Source: Archegozetes longisetosus
Lineage: Eukaryota; Arthropoda; Arachnida; Sarcoptiformes; Trhypochthoniidae
Direction of reading: 5' to 3'
Length of the DNA stretch: 64,000 bases
Assembly (NCBI GenBank): GCA_018873245.2
Contig: JAEMBT020000002.1
Span: 3,662,001 to 3,726,000 of the forward strand
Both the position numbers and the translations under genes were made by a program. The notes under the pieces were generated by a model, which did not search any database, was not told where the DNA came from, and saw nothing but the letters and a program-made list of their open reading frames with translations. Below, one piece after another: positions 1-12,727 of the stretch (positions within the stretch are counted from its first letter, which is position 1; every line of letters begins with the position of its first letter).

Positions 1-3000
1 GTTGCCACAAGTCTTTTTCGCTCAAATCAAGGTTAACTGCAATCGAACCAATATTAGAAAGTATGTCGAGCTGGAACTGATAGGCAATTGTGAAACGATA
101 AGCCGATGCCTTATCTTTTTTGAAGCTTAGCTCAGACTGTGATTTTAGGAATGATAGGATTTTCGGTAAAACTTCTTTCACAGTTCGTGCTCGAATAAAA
201 TCACCACAAGTTTCGCTCATTATCAACAAACAAGAAAAGGCACGCTTTATAACAATAACATCTTTGTCTTGAAATCGTTCGACAAGTGGTGACCAAAGTT
301 TGTGTGCGATCGGAAGCAACTGATCTGAAATAAAATTGATAAAAACGTAAAATTAATGTTTGCGAATAGTAATAATATGTCTGAAAAACTAGTCGAACAA
401 ACCTTCAAAAGGCTTCAAAATAAGTAAACTCTGTATAGTAATATCTAATACAATAAGTCTAACTTTGGAATCACTGCTAGACATGAGATGTTGACATCGT
501 TCTAATATATTCTCAGCTATAGTCACATAAAATGGTAATTGTTTCTTAACTTGTTCGCTTTCATTTTCTACTTCTTCGTCATTATTGACTTCAGTCTCGC
601 TTTCTAAGTCTTCAGAAATAATCTTATTATTCAAAAATTCTTGAAAAACGTTCACAACATTTTGAGCTCTCGTTTCTAAACTAGTTCTTTGATTACTTTC
701 CACATCACTATTCAGTTTATTATTAGATAAATAATAAACTAAAGTAGAAACAAATGAATACAAGACTTGCATCAGTGGTAAGGCTCGCGAATGATAATAA
801 CAATCAATAACAGAAATAATTTCATTAATGGGGTCGGTATAATATTGAAGCATATCTTCATCCGAGTATTTGAGCATAACTTTGATAACAATTGGAACGT
901 TTTGATTATCAAGAAAATGTTTTAAATTTATACAAATCGAATGAATCAGATAATCAATGTTTGAAGAAATCAAATTTGAAATTGAGTTATAGCCAAAGTG
1001 AGTCGAAACTTTAGTTAATGCCACATATGATGATTGATAAACACTTAGATTGGAAGAACCAGCCATTTCTAACAATGGAAACAGACATTTCATAAGGTAA
1101 TTATGAGATGATTCTAAATCGTATAGCTTTGCAAAAGCTGACAATCCTTCGATTAAAAGACATTGTCTCAGAATGTCTTTGTTCATCTGTTCTATAGTTT
1201 TATCTTCTGATGAAGTGCTTAGGTATGATAAGTAAAAGTCCACAAACTCTTGAATATCACTATGATTGCAACTAGTATTAGAGATAATTAAGTTGCTAAC
1301 AAAAACAATAGAAGGATTTAGTTTTGATTGTCTTAAACTCTCAATTAGATAGTCGATTAATAGTTGCGACTGACCACTACTCCCAACTAATTGACAACAT
1401 TTTGTTAGAGCTATGACTGCCTTCTCATCGTTAAGAAACGACAGATTCTTTTTAACCCAATTATGAGGCAACTGTTCTTCGTTTGAATAAGTTATACAAT
1501 CAGCATTTGCAACTTGTTCAAGAAGTTGGATGCCATGGTAATCAAACTGATAAATGTCAATAAAACACTCAAATAGTTTCTCTTTATGTTGAGGCGAATA
1601 AAGCAAATGGTTAATGCCATTAATGTCTAAACACTTTAGATATCCATATAGCAAATATATAGCTGTTGTCTTCTGTCTCTCATTTGAAGTTCTTATAATA
1701 CGAGGCAATCTTGTTATATATAAATAAATCTCATCCTCGATTAAGTCCAAACAAGTCTTTGACGACTCGCTGTTGACATAAGCTTTAGAAAATTTAGTTA
1801 TGAATGAATCACAATATGATCGAATTTGTTCGTAATCGTCGTTGAGATAAGTTAATGGAACTTGTATCAAAACAGGCAAACAATTATTTACAAACAATAG
1901 CGAACAGTTTGAAAGTATTTCTATAACAAACGATGCGAGAGACTGCCTTGTAATCCAATTCTGATGAGATATAAGACACGAAATTATGTTTTTAAAAATA
2001 ATCTTTAATTTATCACAAGTTTGATCCAACCACTTCTGGTCACGAATAACACTAAATCTATTATTTAGATTTTCTTCTGATTCTTTACTGTCGATAAGTT
2101 CGGATTCATCTTCTGAGTTGCTTGGAATTGATTTGAAAACGAAAACAATAGTATTTGATAATAGAGTCAAACAACTACTGATTACTTGTCTGTTCAGTTT
2201 ATCGTCACTTGCGATCAATTTCGAGATATTTATTGAAATTCCTGGCAGAAAGTATGCGACCACATCCTCAGGATCCGTTTTAAGACATTCTTCGCTCTCG
2301 ATTAATTGGCATTTGTCTATAAGACAAGTGACTGTATTAATGGCTTCGATTTTAAGTAAACTATATTTTTCATTAAGAGCAATATTAAGGAGAATATGAA
2401 TCGCATGACCCAACTGTGGACGAAATGATAGACTTATGAGTTGTCCTAATATCGTGTTATCACAACTTTGTATCAATGATTTCGAACACTTTATTACACT
2501 TAATAATAAATCTTCGTTTAACTTTAATGTCAAGTTTTCGTCTGAAATAGAGATCAAAGTTTGAATGAGATTAGTTTTTCAAGTTTTACTCAAATACAAA
2601 GTATGTAATCATTGTCAATAGGTTGATACCATTATTATTATAAAAATCAGCATCAACCAAATGGAAAAGATTTGTAAATATGTCTGAAAAGATGTCGAAA
2701 CGATTAACTGAAGACTTTTCTAGTATCAGTGAAAGGCAGTCGACGCTCGATTGCAACAACTTTTCACGGCTAGTAATGAGAGAAAAAAAATAAAATAAGT
2801 CAACTATGAAATAAGTTCTGAATTAATTGAATACTTGTTTTGTTGTTTCGGCAAATTAGCGATGATTAATCTTAAGGGAAATATCGAGTATTGGTATAAA
2901 GAATTAATGAACTGTTTGTCGCATTTAATAACAAATTGCTGCAATTGTTCGATTGATTCCACATTTGGTTCATTAACACAATTAACGCATCTTTCCTTTA

Positions 3001-3034
3001 ACTCTTCAAACAGTGTTTTACTAATTGTAGACAT
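1..3034 (-). CDS. TTI1: TELO2-interacting protein 1 (TTI1), HEAT-repeat protein, 3' end outside window
   Basis: TTI1 is the HEAT-repeat scaffold of the TELO2-TTI1-TTI2 complex, which helps mature PIK-like kinases (mTOR, ATM, ATR). Exons read on the minus strand: 3034-2805, 2769-2630, 2541-403 and 324-1, which continues out of the window. The start is the ATG at 3034 (MSTISK). Family landmarks: FPLRLIIANL in exon 1, LGHAIHILLNIAL and VAYFLPGISINISKLI in exon 3, then LLPIAHKLWSPLVERF and CGDFIRARTVKEVLPKIL in exon 4, matching the conserved C-terminal part of animal TTI1. Junctions keep frame: exon 1 to 2 gives SYREKLLQ, exon 2 to 3 gives NNDENLTL, exon 3 to 4 gives KPFEDQLLP. Introns are 35, 88 and 78 bp; the 35-bp one is unusually short. 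An acidic stretch (SETEVNNDEEVENESEQ) lies near the end of exon 3. No frameshift or internal stop. Identification is by recognition of family motifs; the exon borders are inferred. Confidence 0.86.
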
Positions 3035-4263
3035 TTCTTAAGATGAATTTTAAATTTGAAAACTTAATTATCGCTTAAATAGCTGATTATATCATTCGTT
3101 GGCATTTGTTTTGTTGACAAACAAATAGAATGTGCGTACGAGTAAAATTGTACGACGGCTTCGAATCCAATATTTCTTATCAAAGATATTGTTGTCAAAT
3201 AAGTTGTCAAAAATGTTCTTGACTTGAGCCACAAATTTAGTAAAACAATTAACTAGTCTCAAGATTTTATTGGAATACTTCTAATTAAATAATGTCTGCA
3301 TAGAGTATGCGATAATCAAAAATAAATTTGCAATACTATGAAATACTTGTGGTATATTTGGTTTACATATAAAATAAAGCGCCAAAAGTCAATGACCTTA
3401 AAAATTGAAAAACTAGTAATATTGCTGATAAGAACAGTAGTTATTGTTAACCATCACTTCTAGTATTAGAACCTAGTTTTCAGTCAATAAAGTCGGCAAC
3501 TCTATACTCAATTTCTGTAAGAGTTCATAACGAAATCATATGGATGTAAAGTAAAAGTTATGAACTTATATTTGTGTTGATAAACTTGGATGTAAATAAG
3601 TTAATAACTCTTATTTTTACCTTGATTAAATGCAAGTGAAAGAAATCTAGTCAACACAACTTGAAAAGACTTATGGATAACAATGTTTCATAAAAAAAAG
3701 CCTAACTTTTGAATCAATGCTGGACATGAAACCTTCTAAACTATTAAAGAAAAAGATGGTTATTTCGTAATTTTCTTCTCTATACTTCCGATAATTATAA
3801 CTTATAGTAGACTTTAGTAAAGTTTTAGCTTATAGTGAAAAAGTTAGAATAAATTCACACATAACAATGATTAAATTTGAAATAACTTAACTCTTTATTA
3901 ATAAAAATTTCAGTCTCATTAACAGATTCGATCAAAGGAATCTTTTATAGTTATCATAATTGATCAATATGACTATTTGGTTAATTCATTTATGGCACAA
4001 TTAGGTTTAATAATAACCAATAGATTTGAAACTGAGAATATCAATTATTGAGTTGAATATCAAAATAGTTTAACAATTTAATAGATTTCTAAAAAATACT
4101 GATTTGTATAAAAATAGAAATGATTGAATTGGTCTGAAAGTTAATTATGATTAAATTAAAATTTGAAACTCAAAATAAGTTTTTTTAAGAAAAGGCTCAA
4201 AATTCGATTATATATTATTAAAGTTAATCCGAACTTTACGTAAATAATCAAGTTTTGATTAAC
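3035..4263. other. intergenic, AT-rich, with a possible TTI1 exon relic
   Basis: No coding region is visible on either strand. At 3693-3729 a stretch of about 36 bp resembles TTI1 exon 3 at 452-487 in the same orientation (shared cores GAATCA, TGCT and GACATGA, roughly 80 percent identical by eye). This may be a decayed partial duplicate of the neighbouring gene. The rest is low-complexity AT-rich sequence. Confidence 0.4.
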
Positions 4264-7107
4264 TTATATAAGAAGCCAATCATTGTTTAAATATTCATTC
4301 CTTGAATTTTTCTGCGATGGATCAAATGTACGCCAAATACATCCTTTAGCAGTCAATATCCAGATTTCGTTGTTTTCAGAGGCTTATAGAATAGAAAAAT
4401 TATTCAAATAAATTCATAAACTTTATTCAACTTATTTACCAGATATTGAGGCATAAATATCGTCGACGACTGGAGGGCCGATCACTTCTTTCCAACCATC
4501 TTCAATATTAGAATCTTGAGCATTTTTACCATTTCGCCGATAGAGTCGATTGCCGTCAACTATAATCCAAACACTATCATCACAACAAACAACTAAATCG
4601 ATGGCCAGAATGCCATCAATTAGTACCCAATTATCACCAGAAATGTCGTTATATTTGTCACCGGTCAAGTCAAAAGTACGCGTAAAGATTTTACCACTCT
4701 TATCGATTCCCCAGACAATAGTGGAATCATTGAGAGAAACAGAAACTTTTCTCATTTCAATAGAATGAGAACTAAAATCATTAATTAGTGACCATTTTTG
4801 ATTCTTCAACTCGTGAGTCCAAGTCTCGCCGTTTTGATCACAACACCAAAGGATAGAATTATTTAAGTTTAAACTAATCGATGTTAACTTGCATTTAGCT
4901 TTATTAATCTTAATATTAGCCCACTTAGTCCCTAATGGTTTAGTTGCGTCCATACCTTCTTTCTTGTAAATCAATCCATTAGTTGTCAGTACATAGAGTT
5001 CATAAGCGCTAGAAGTTATCTGAAGTGGAGATCCTTTTGGTAGCTTAACTTCATTAAAACTTGGATAATATAGCAAACAATTATTGCTGTCGTTCTTTGA
5101 AATAAACCAAATCAAACCTATTTCTGTACTACTGCTGTAACCAGAAGCACAAAATGATAGCAATTCACCACTTGTTCGATTATCAACTTCCGAAAAATTA
5201 TTCACTTTTTCCCAATAAATGTCCAAAGACTTTGAGACTTTTACACTTTCTTCTCGCTGTTTATTGGCTTCATTATCAACAGATTGTGTTTGATGACTAT
5301 CTGTGTCATCAATTTGTTTGACATACGTTCTGTTTGCATCGTTTGGAGCTGATATTTCTGTCGAATAGAAGTCAATGTCTATTGGTTGTTGATTGATACA
5401 AAAATTGTCTGATTTATTAGCTTCTTTATAAGCACTTAAAATCATTAGTAATCGATCGTCGTTGTTTGAGTCATTATTATCTGAATCTTCTATCACAGAT
5501 TGATTTGAAATCTGACTTATAGCCTCGACATTTGCCGAAACATTGTTTTTTGCGCTTTCACTACTAGTAATAACTTCTTCGTTACTATTGATGGAATCAG
5601 TTCCACTATTGACTGAACTTGTCTTCTTTTCAGTAAATCGACGCTTGCCTTTGGTGGTGACAACAAGTGGAGACGATTCTTCCGAGTTATCCTTTGTCAG
5701 ATTATTGCTATCATTAATATCGTCATCGTCCAAATAATCACTAACACCATAATGATGAACAGGAGTAACAAAAACGTCGTGGTTAGAATTTGATAGTATA
5801 TTAGAATCAATAGTAGATATGATAGAATGCGACAACTTATCAAACTTTTGCGTAACACTGACTTGAAGTTTATCAAAAGCTTTCTTCAATTCTTCATCGA
5901 TTCTAGAAATTGGACTCATATTCAACGGATTCTTAAATAGATTCAATAGCGATTCAGTAGAACTTTTGCTTTCAGTACTTCTATCTTGAATTTCAAAATC
6001 GTCAGAATATCTGCTCTCAGTATCACTGCTTTCCTCAAACTCTGAAGAAGAGCTAAAATTTTTATTTCGAATGCGAATTACATGCTTCGATTCAAGTAAA
6101 AGAAAGACTTCATTACTATCTCTATGAGGTATTTTAACGTCAATTAGTTTATCGACTTTTTCTTTCATACAGAACTGGCCATCGCTTCGGATTAACAACA
6201 GATTTGATTCGTTCCAAGAAACAATGTAGTCTTCACCACAAAATAGTTGCAAAATTCCGAGTTTGTAACTAGCTTTACCACTAATTATTTTAGAAAATTC
6301 CTCCAATTGCTGAGGACATTGAGTTTGCACAATATTATTAAGTCTCATGGTTTCTATCACGTTGCCATTGAGCTCGGCTTTGATTAAGTGGAGACTAGGT
6401 CTCGAACCATATATTGTATTAGACTTAAAGCTATAAACAGCTCCATATTTTCCATAACTCTTACGTTCATTTTTGCCGACTTGCGTAACAATACTTTTGT
6501 TATTTAAGTCATTAAAATCACATTTAATGACAACAGTTTTGAGCGAACTCGATATAAGTAGTGTCTGGCTATCAATAAACTCTATCTGAACAATTTGAAA
6601 ACCAGTTTCTTGGAAAATAATCGTTTGTTCAGATTTGATCACATCATGATATCTGACACATCCCTCAGAGTCGCCACTAATTAGTAATAATTTCTTGTCA
6701 TTGATACTCATAAAGGTCTGTATAGAAGTTACTGAGGCATTTGTCGGACATTTCCAGCCGTAGAGAAACTTCTTACTCAACCAATTGATGAGATAAACAC
6801 CAGAATTACTGACAAATGCCATCAATTGATCGCTAATTAGTTTAATTATATTAATAGTACTGGAAATCAATTGGTATTTGAGATGATGCTCAGATATCTG
6901 TCCTCTCCTGAAGCAATAAATGACACCAATGTTGGAACCAAATATAAAATACCTTTGATTCAAATCAAAACAAGTGATAATCAGTGGAAGTGATCGAAAA
7001 CCCATTTGAGCCTTAGATGAGACGCATTTGAGAAGAAAATCAAATTTTTCAAATTCAAAATCAAACGAATCATTTGTTGATTCAATTGATAAGTCACTTC
7101 TCTCCAT
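4264..7107 (-). CDS. TECPR2: WD40 plus tectonin-repeat protein, TECPR2-like
   Basis: The protein has about 930 residues. The N-terminal third reads as WD40-type propeller blades (for example residues 45-60 around FDLNQRYFIFGSNIGVIYCF and 140-160 around LLLISGDSEGCVRYHD). The middle (about 350-640) is Ser/Asp/Asn-rich and probably disordered. The C-terminal third carries tectonin blades (IWFISKND, LYVLTTNGLIYKKEG, ILWCCDQNGETWTHE, IVWGIDKSGKIFTR, VWIIVDGNRLYRR). This order matches TECPR2, an autophagy and ER-export factor, though human TECPR2 is longer (about 1400 residues). The single long exon runs to 4440, where an in-frame stop follows a GTAAATAAG donor. Splicing to an acceptor at 4384-4383 adds a last exon 4382-4264 reading SENNEIWILTAKGCIWRTF and ending NNDWLLI, which completes a tectonin blade. 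I therefore place the stop at 4264-4266 and not at 4432. HPS5 is the alternative for the WD40 half but lacks tectonin blades. Confidence 0.72.
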
Positions 7108-8659
7108 AGTTGGTTAGGCTTTCAATTTATTTTTATTTACTAGTTGTTCAAATAGTTTTTAAACATATTTATTTATATTAAAATGTTTGAAGGATTGGGT
7201 CGAGATATTTTAGTTGTTGTTTATATCATATAGCACGTGATCACACAATAGACGTGTCACCTGTTTTCTATTAGAGTTTAGATTTATATGCATTTTATAC
7301 CAATATTGCTTTAAGAGCTTATTATTAATATGAGTTTTTATAAATATAAATTCGAGTTTAATTTACTATAAGTATGATAAAAGTTGACTTTTAAAACATT
7401 TAATTATGCTTTTAATTTTAAAAATTAACTAATAAGCTTTGCAAAAAAATTAATAATTGAATTAATCTGCACAAACTTTTGTGCGACAGTTTCAATATAT
7501 TAATATTTTAGCGGCAAACTGAGCCTTTGTAACTTTGAATCAATCACAATATTAAACTCCACTAATGAGACAAAGTGTGACAACAATAAGTACTAACATC
7601 ATTGATACAGACAGTGGTGTAGAGCTTATTTTAATTAAGATAATACCAAATAATCAGGGTGATGGACTGCGTCAAATCGCAAGACTGAAAAGAGTTTACC
7701 ACTTGCGACAACGACTAATTTTAGTTTCAGACTCATTTGGCGTTTGACGAATTTTTGAGTCTGAAACTAAAATTGTCACGTGTAAAGGCATAGCAGACTC
7801 AATCGTTGTTCGATTTTAGACGACAATCACATAAGAAGACTAATTTAATAGACAAGAATATTCATAATTATCATAAGATTACAGTAATATAATTATGTGT
7901 GAAAGATCACGACGACCAAGACCAGGTGAAGGGGCCAAATCGAAACTAGCAATAAACGAATTGCTATCATGTCAAACAAATTGTAATCTATCTTGCTAAT
8001 CGACCGCATAAAATGCGAGGCCATCAAAGGGCATAAAATTTTTGCAGACACGCTATATTTATATTCAGATTCGTCAAGCTTCTAGTGAGAATAATATTTT
8101 AAACTAAATTTTCTACAAAAATGTATTAACACGTTTTGAGAATATTGAAGGATATAGAGTTCATCTGAAAATAATAATCACGTACAAAATCACGCACTTA
8201 CGCGATAAATTCTTGTGCACAAAGAATTGGATGCACGAATGCTTAATAAATATAAGATTATATGGGTTCACTAGGGAATTGAAACTAGCCAAAAGACTAA
8301 AACAGATACTATTATCTGATATAGTTTTGAAGAAAATTGTGGTTATGAAAAGTCAATCAAATAATGATTTTTTGTGGGTCTAATCAGTCACAATCAATTT
8401 TCATAAATAGCTGGTCGAATGTTTGTATAAAGAAATTTGTTGTTACTTAAGAATCTGTTGCGAGTACTTCATGAAACATCAGTGGCTAATTTTTCAACTC
8501 ATCGAACTATGTTATCACTGCAAATAGCATCAGATCTGTTATCGACAGTATTTTTGTTTCCGATTAGAAATTTCTTGTTTTTATTCAAAATATTTTTTAT
8601 AATTATAGCACTTTTCTGTGATATCGTGTGTTGATTTATTATTGGTATTCGACTTCTGT
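7108..8659. other. intergenic with a near-perfect 18-bp-arm hairpin
   Basis: No convincing gene. An inverted repeat with 18-bp perfect arms lies at 7717-7734 and 7757-7774 (arm AATTTTAGTTTCAGACTC), with a 22-nt loop. One unpaired base outside the stem is followed by three more pairs (GAC/GTC). It could be a short fold-back repeat or a transcript hairpin. The sequence around 7893-8000 has a short open stretch starting MCERSRRPRPGEG that stops after about 35 codons and is not supported as a gene. Confidence 0.45.
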
Positions 8660-9062
8660 TTACTTGAATCTGTAAAATCTTTTTCTTGCAATTAGTCTTT
8701 CTCTCAATGGTATTCTTTTGCATCTGTTTTTATTTTTGTTCTCTAATTGCTCTCCTTTATGATGATAAGTTATCAATTTCTCTACTTCTTGAAAAATTAC
8801 CTTCTCTTCTTCATTGAACTTTTGATCTACCAATTCTCGAGCTTTGAGATCGTTTAGGTTTTCGTTATTTGAATGAATTTCTATTTGATTTTGTTTAAGT
8901 GGAAGCGTTTGACGTGTCTTTCATGTCTGTTGAAGAATCCAGTGCAATTGTTTCGCTCTTAGTTCTTGTTTTAGTAGAAGTTTTTGTGCGCGTTTTATCC
9001 ACAGTTTCAGTGATCTCGACTGTTTCTGGAATCTCGTTAGCAAATTTTATTTGTTCAATTCT
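8660..9062 (-). pseudogene. disrupted charged, Thr/Lys/Glu-rich coding segment
   Basis: Two overlapping minus-strand frames look coding by composition. The first (9062-8895) reads IKFANEIPETVEITETVD and then Thr/Lys/Ser-rich sequence to a TAA. A shift by one base leads into a second frame open to 8660 with a Glu/Lys-rich, coiled-coil-like stretch (LKARELVDQKFNEEEKVIFQ). No family is recognised and there is no clear start or splice partner. It is best read as a decayed or partial gene, or a fragment of a mobile element. The third overlapping frame (8723-8499) is Asn/Lys/Ile-rich and carries no information. Confidence 0.3.
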
Positions 9063-9465
9063 CTACTTGTGCACCAGATTCCAACTTATTCATTTTAAGA
9101 TTACTTTGCACTTTACATTATGAAAGTTACTTAACAAGAGTTGAAACAAGAAATTATGATTAGTTACTAAAAATAAGTAAATTGTTATCCTAAGCAATAA
9201 ATTGAAATGAAACAATAAGTTAATACAAAACGAGTATACAGTCGGTCGAAAAAAGTTATGCATATATCCCGGATTAATCTCTTATGCGTTTGGATAAGAT
9301 ATGAGGGACGAGACAGAAGTTGAAACTAATTTTATAGCGTCAAATTATAACATTACTTAGTAATTAAACATAATATGAGTAATAATCTTATTCGTAACTG
9401 AAGTCAGTTTATTTGATATTCATAAGTTACAGAATGAAGTTACTGATAAGATACATCAAACTATT

Positions 9466-9774
9466 TCAATCAAAATAGTTCAACAGTCAACTGTGATTCA
9501 ATTTAAATAATTTTAATGATGAGTCGGTCCGCTCTCTCGAACTATCACTTCTTGTAACAGATGTGGCATTGACTCAATTAACTTAATACAAAGATGAGTC
9601 AAAGTCTGTTTTATCAAAGTTCAAAACTAATTTTTTAAGTATTCATTTATTGATTAATATCACTAAATGCAATACAGATCTCAATGAGTTGTTGAACCCT
9701 TAGGTTTATCAACTTTTCTGCATCTTTTTAGTGATGATAAATACATAACTTTTATCTGTCGACGGTACCTCATC
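9466..9774. repeat. dispersed duplicate, copy 1 (partner 58002-58313)
   Basis: About 310 bp shared in the same orientation with 58002-58313, roughly 80-85 percent identical by eye. It runs from TCAATCAAAAT to the GACGGTAC donor region. The two copies share an intron and differ by a 5-base indel inside the last exon. Confidence 0.75.
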
Positions 9775-9890
9775 TGACAATAGAAATACTAGAATTAGTT
9801 CAGACAATCTTTGAGGTATTTTGAGCGGATTATTATTTAATAGGTAAATATTTAAAATACATGGGATTCTTGATTAACATTGTTCGAAAT
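9513..9890 (-). CDS. small unknown protein gene, 3' part (paralogue of the 58.1-58.5 kb gene)
   Basis: Minus strand: an open stretch from about 9890 to 9769 (reads IYLLNNNPLKIPQRLSELIL) ends in FLLSDE at a GTACCG donor (9768-9767). A 163-bp intron ends at an ACAG acceptor, and a 31-codon exon 9605-9513 follows in phase (TLTHLCIKLIESMPHLLQ, ending SGPTHH and TAA). The segment 9466-9774 is duplicated at 58002-58313 with the same donor, the same acceptor and a 162-bp intron, and the terminal exon differs largely by conservative changes. That is why I consider it a real gene rather than noise. The 5' part was not resolved; weakly similar, broken sequence continues to about 10050. Function unknown. 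Confidence 0.35.
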
Positions 9891-10486
9891 CAATATTTTT
9901 AGGGAAATTTATTATAACCTCAAAATTAATTTAGTTCAGTATTAATAGGAAATTAGTTCTGACATAGAATAACAATTCAACGATATTTATAGGTTATGCC
10001 TGTTGGCAACAATTAGGTTAGCTATTCTCTGATCAATAGAATTAAAACCAACAAGCTTACACAAAATGATTAATAAATTCATTAGTTTATGCCAACCTTA
10101 AATACATGATTTTGATGTGTGTACTTTTTCTATTATGATCGGTTAGTAGAATGATAGATACACAATTAATTTTAGTTTTCGCTTGATCTGATGTCTACAG
10201 GTAGCTGATATGATTTGCAAGCCCTTATTATATGTTTCATAAATAGATAAGTCGTGAAAAAACGTAAAATAAATAGATCATTCAATAAAAAGACTAAATC
10301 ACATCAAAATATAGGCATATCAGTTAGTGGACCGGATTTCATAGCAAGACCTAAAACCTAATAAGTTTAACACAATAGCTTCATATAGTTGGAAAAAAGT
10401 GAAAGTTAAAAAAGTTGCAAAAGTGAAAGCTATAAATAGAAATAGATAACTAAAAGCACTAGAAGCCTTCATGACAGCTCAAAACG

Positions 10487-12085
10487 ATGAACAAAATGAT
10501 GAATTTAAAAATTTTACTATGCTTGTTATTAATTTTTATAATCGTATTAAGTTCTCATTCGTCAAACATCAACTCAGAAGGTTGTGGTCGATTCAAATCT
10601 AAGGCAAATGGCAGAGTGATCGGAGGCCAAGATGCGTCGATTGAAGAGTTCCCATGGCAGGTCTCGCTACAGAGGATCACTTTGGGCAGTATTATTCCAG
10701 TTCCTCAATGGAAACATCTTTGCGGCGCATCTATTATTAATAATGTTTGGCTTTTGACTGCAGCTCATTGTGTTGACGGGTAGGAATAAAAATAAACTTT
10801 ACTAAAAGTTTTCAAATTTTCGCTTGAATACTCAAATCTCAATCACAGCCGTAGCCAGTAGTGGAGCTATAACTCCCCCCAGAATTTTTTTCAAAATTGA
10901 TCATAGGTCAGATAATATTGTTACCACAAATTTTGAAACTTTATTTGATGCATCAATCGATTACTTATTTTTAAAGATTAGTGAAAGGTTTGAAAACAAA
11001 TGAGCTGATATTTGGTTAGTGCTTGCGTTTCATTTTAGACTTTAAACTCTGATACCAAGAATCTGGCTACGACAGTGATCTCAGTTTTATACTTTCGGAA
11101 GTTTGAATAAGCGTTGATCTTAAAATTTTGATTTAGACTTTCAAACGCTATATTTCCTTTACAACTGCGAGCCGTTATTGGAACAGATCTATGGCGTAAT
11201 GCATTATTACAGACATCAATACAAATAATACCAATCACTGAAATTATAGTTCACGAGGAATGGAATCGCGACGAAGGAAAGAACGATATTGCATTGATTA
11301 GAACGAGTCGTCCGATTGTGTTCAACGATAGGGCAAGCAGTATTTGTCTGACTGAAAATGATCTCAATATAACTACTGATCTAACACTTTCTGGTTGGGG
11401 GATGACTAGTGACCGATCACTTCTTAGCCGGTATCTACCCAATAAGTTACAAAAGATTGAGATTCCAATCGTCGAGATGGCAAAATGCAAACGTATTTAT
11501 AATTTAGAAGATTATGAAATAACTGATTCTATGATATGCGCTGGTTCTTTCAGGAATGGTTATTGCATTGTAAGACATCTTATTATTTCAATCTTATCTC
11601 AATTATAGTTTTTACGAGATTAGTTTAAAGTTACGAAATCTAGTAAACTTTCACGCAATCACAAGGAGCATTCGTTGATAGTTTGATTACAGTAATACCT
11701 CGATATAGCGAATATGAACTATCGGTCCCATTGATTCACTATGTCGAGATTTTACTGTGTTAAACAATACACCGAAAAGTTTAATTTCTCTGTTCTTTTA
11801 ACAATAGAATTGAATTTGTTATTCCCAGAAATTCTTTGCCACTGAGACCTATTTTAATGTATTAGCGCAAACTTTTAAAGATTAATAATGTCTTTTCATT
11901 ACGCTATAAAGGGCGCATATAGTGGTGATTCTGGTGGAGCACTTGTTACTTACATTGATGGTCGGGCCTTTCAAGTAGGAATCGTGTCATTTTCTCTGCC
12001 ATGTCGTCGATATCAAGCACCAGATGTTTATACAAAGATTAACAAATATTTCAATTGGATCGAAAAGAAGATTAATAAAGCATAG
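10487..12085 (+). CDS. secreted chymotrypsin-fold serine protease with G189/D226 (brachyurin-like) S1 pocket
   Basis: Three exons: 10487-10779, 11137-11569 and 11912-12085, about 300 residues. A signal peptide (LKILLCLLLIFIIVLS) is followed by a short propeptide with one Cys, the activation site NGR/VIGG, His57 in TAAHC, Asp102 in NDIALI and Ser195 in GDSGG, so the catalytic triad is complete. Junctions keep frame (VDG/LSNAIF and YCI/GAYSGDSGG). Counting back from Ser195 gives Gly189, and counting from the VYTKI motif gives Asp226. This G189/D226 pair is the arrangement known from crab collagenase (brachyurin) and suggests broad specificity and not strict trypsin specificity. The usual Cys191 is replaced by Tyr, Cys136 and Cys201 are both missing as a pair, and GDSGGP is GDSGGA. 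A digestive or extracellular role is likely. The intron at 10780-11136 holds no feature I recognise. Confidence 0.85.
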
Positions 12086-12727
12086 TCAAATGATTAATTA
12101 AACAATAGGCAAACATTATTTAGATTCTAAACTCAGGTTAGATTAGGTCCAAAGATGACAATAGGTTCATATATTTTATACCTTTGTATAGATTATATTT
12201 CAAATAATATATTTCTATTATATTAAACCATCTTACAATTAAATCATAAACTGAATCCATAGAGATAGAGAACTTATAGATTTCGAGTTACTTCTGGATC
12301 AAACTGTAAGACTAAAAATTTCATAGATAAAGTATTCAAGCTTAACCCTTCATCACAACTGTGGGGTAAAATATTCCCAAGCTTGACTTTAAAATCTCGA
12401 TAAAATCAACAATATGTCGTGATTTCTTGAGAATTTAGGTATTCCTCAATCATATATATGACTCTGAATGACAAAATCTGATCAATTTAGATTTATAACT
12501 TTATTTTAAAGAATTTTTTCTAGCAACATGTTTCTCTGAAGATAAAAATTTGCCTTAACAGCAGTGCTTTGTCTTTACCATATGTGTCGCAGTGCTGTAA
12601 TATAGCTACTAGCAATTTGAACCATTGATGACGCTGTAGCAGATAATAGCTAGAAATTAATTAATTAGTAAGTCAAATTTCGAAAACATGGGCTATCCTT
12701 TATTCTGAGGGCATTCGAACTAACCTA

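Noticed and set aside
2118..2399. 93-codon plus-strand frame
   Set aside because: Antisense shadow of the TTI1 exon.
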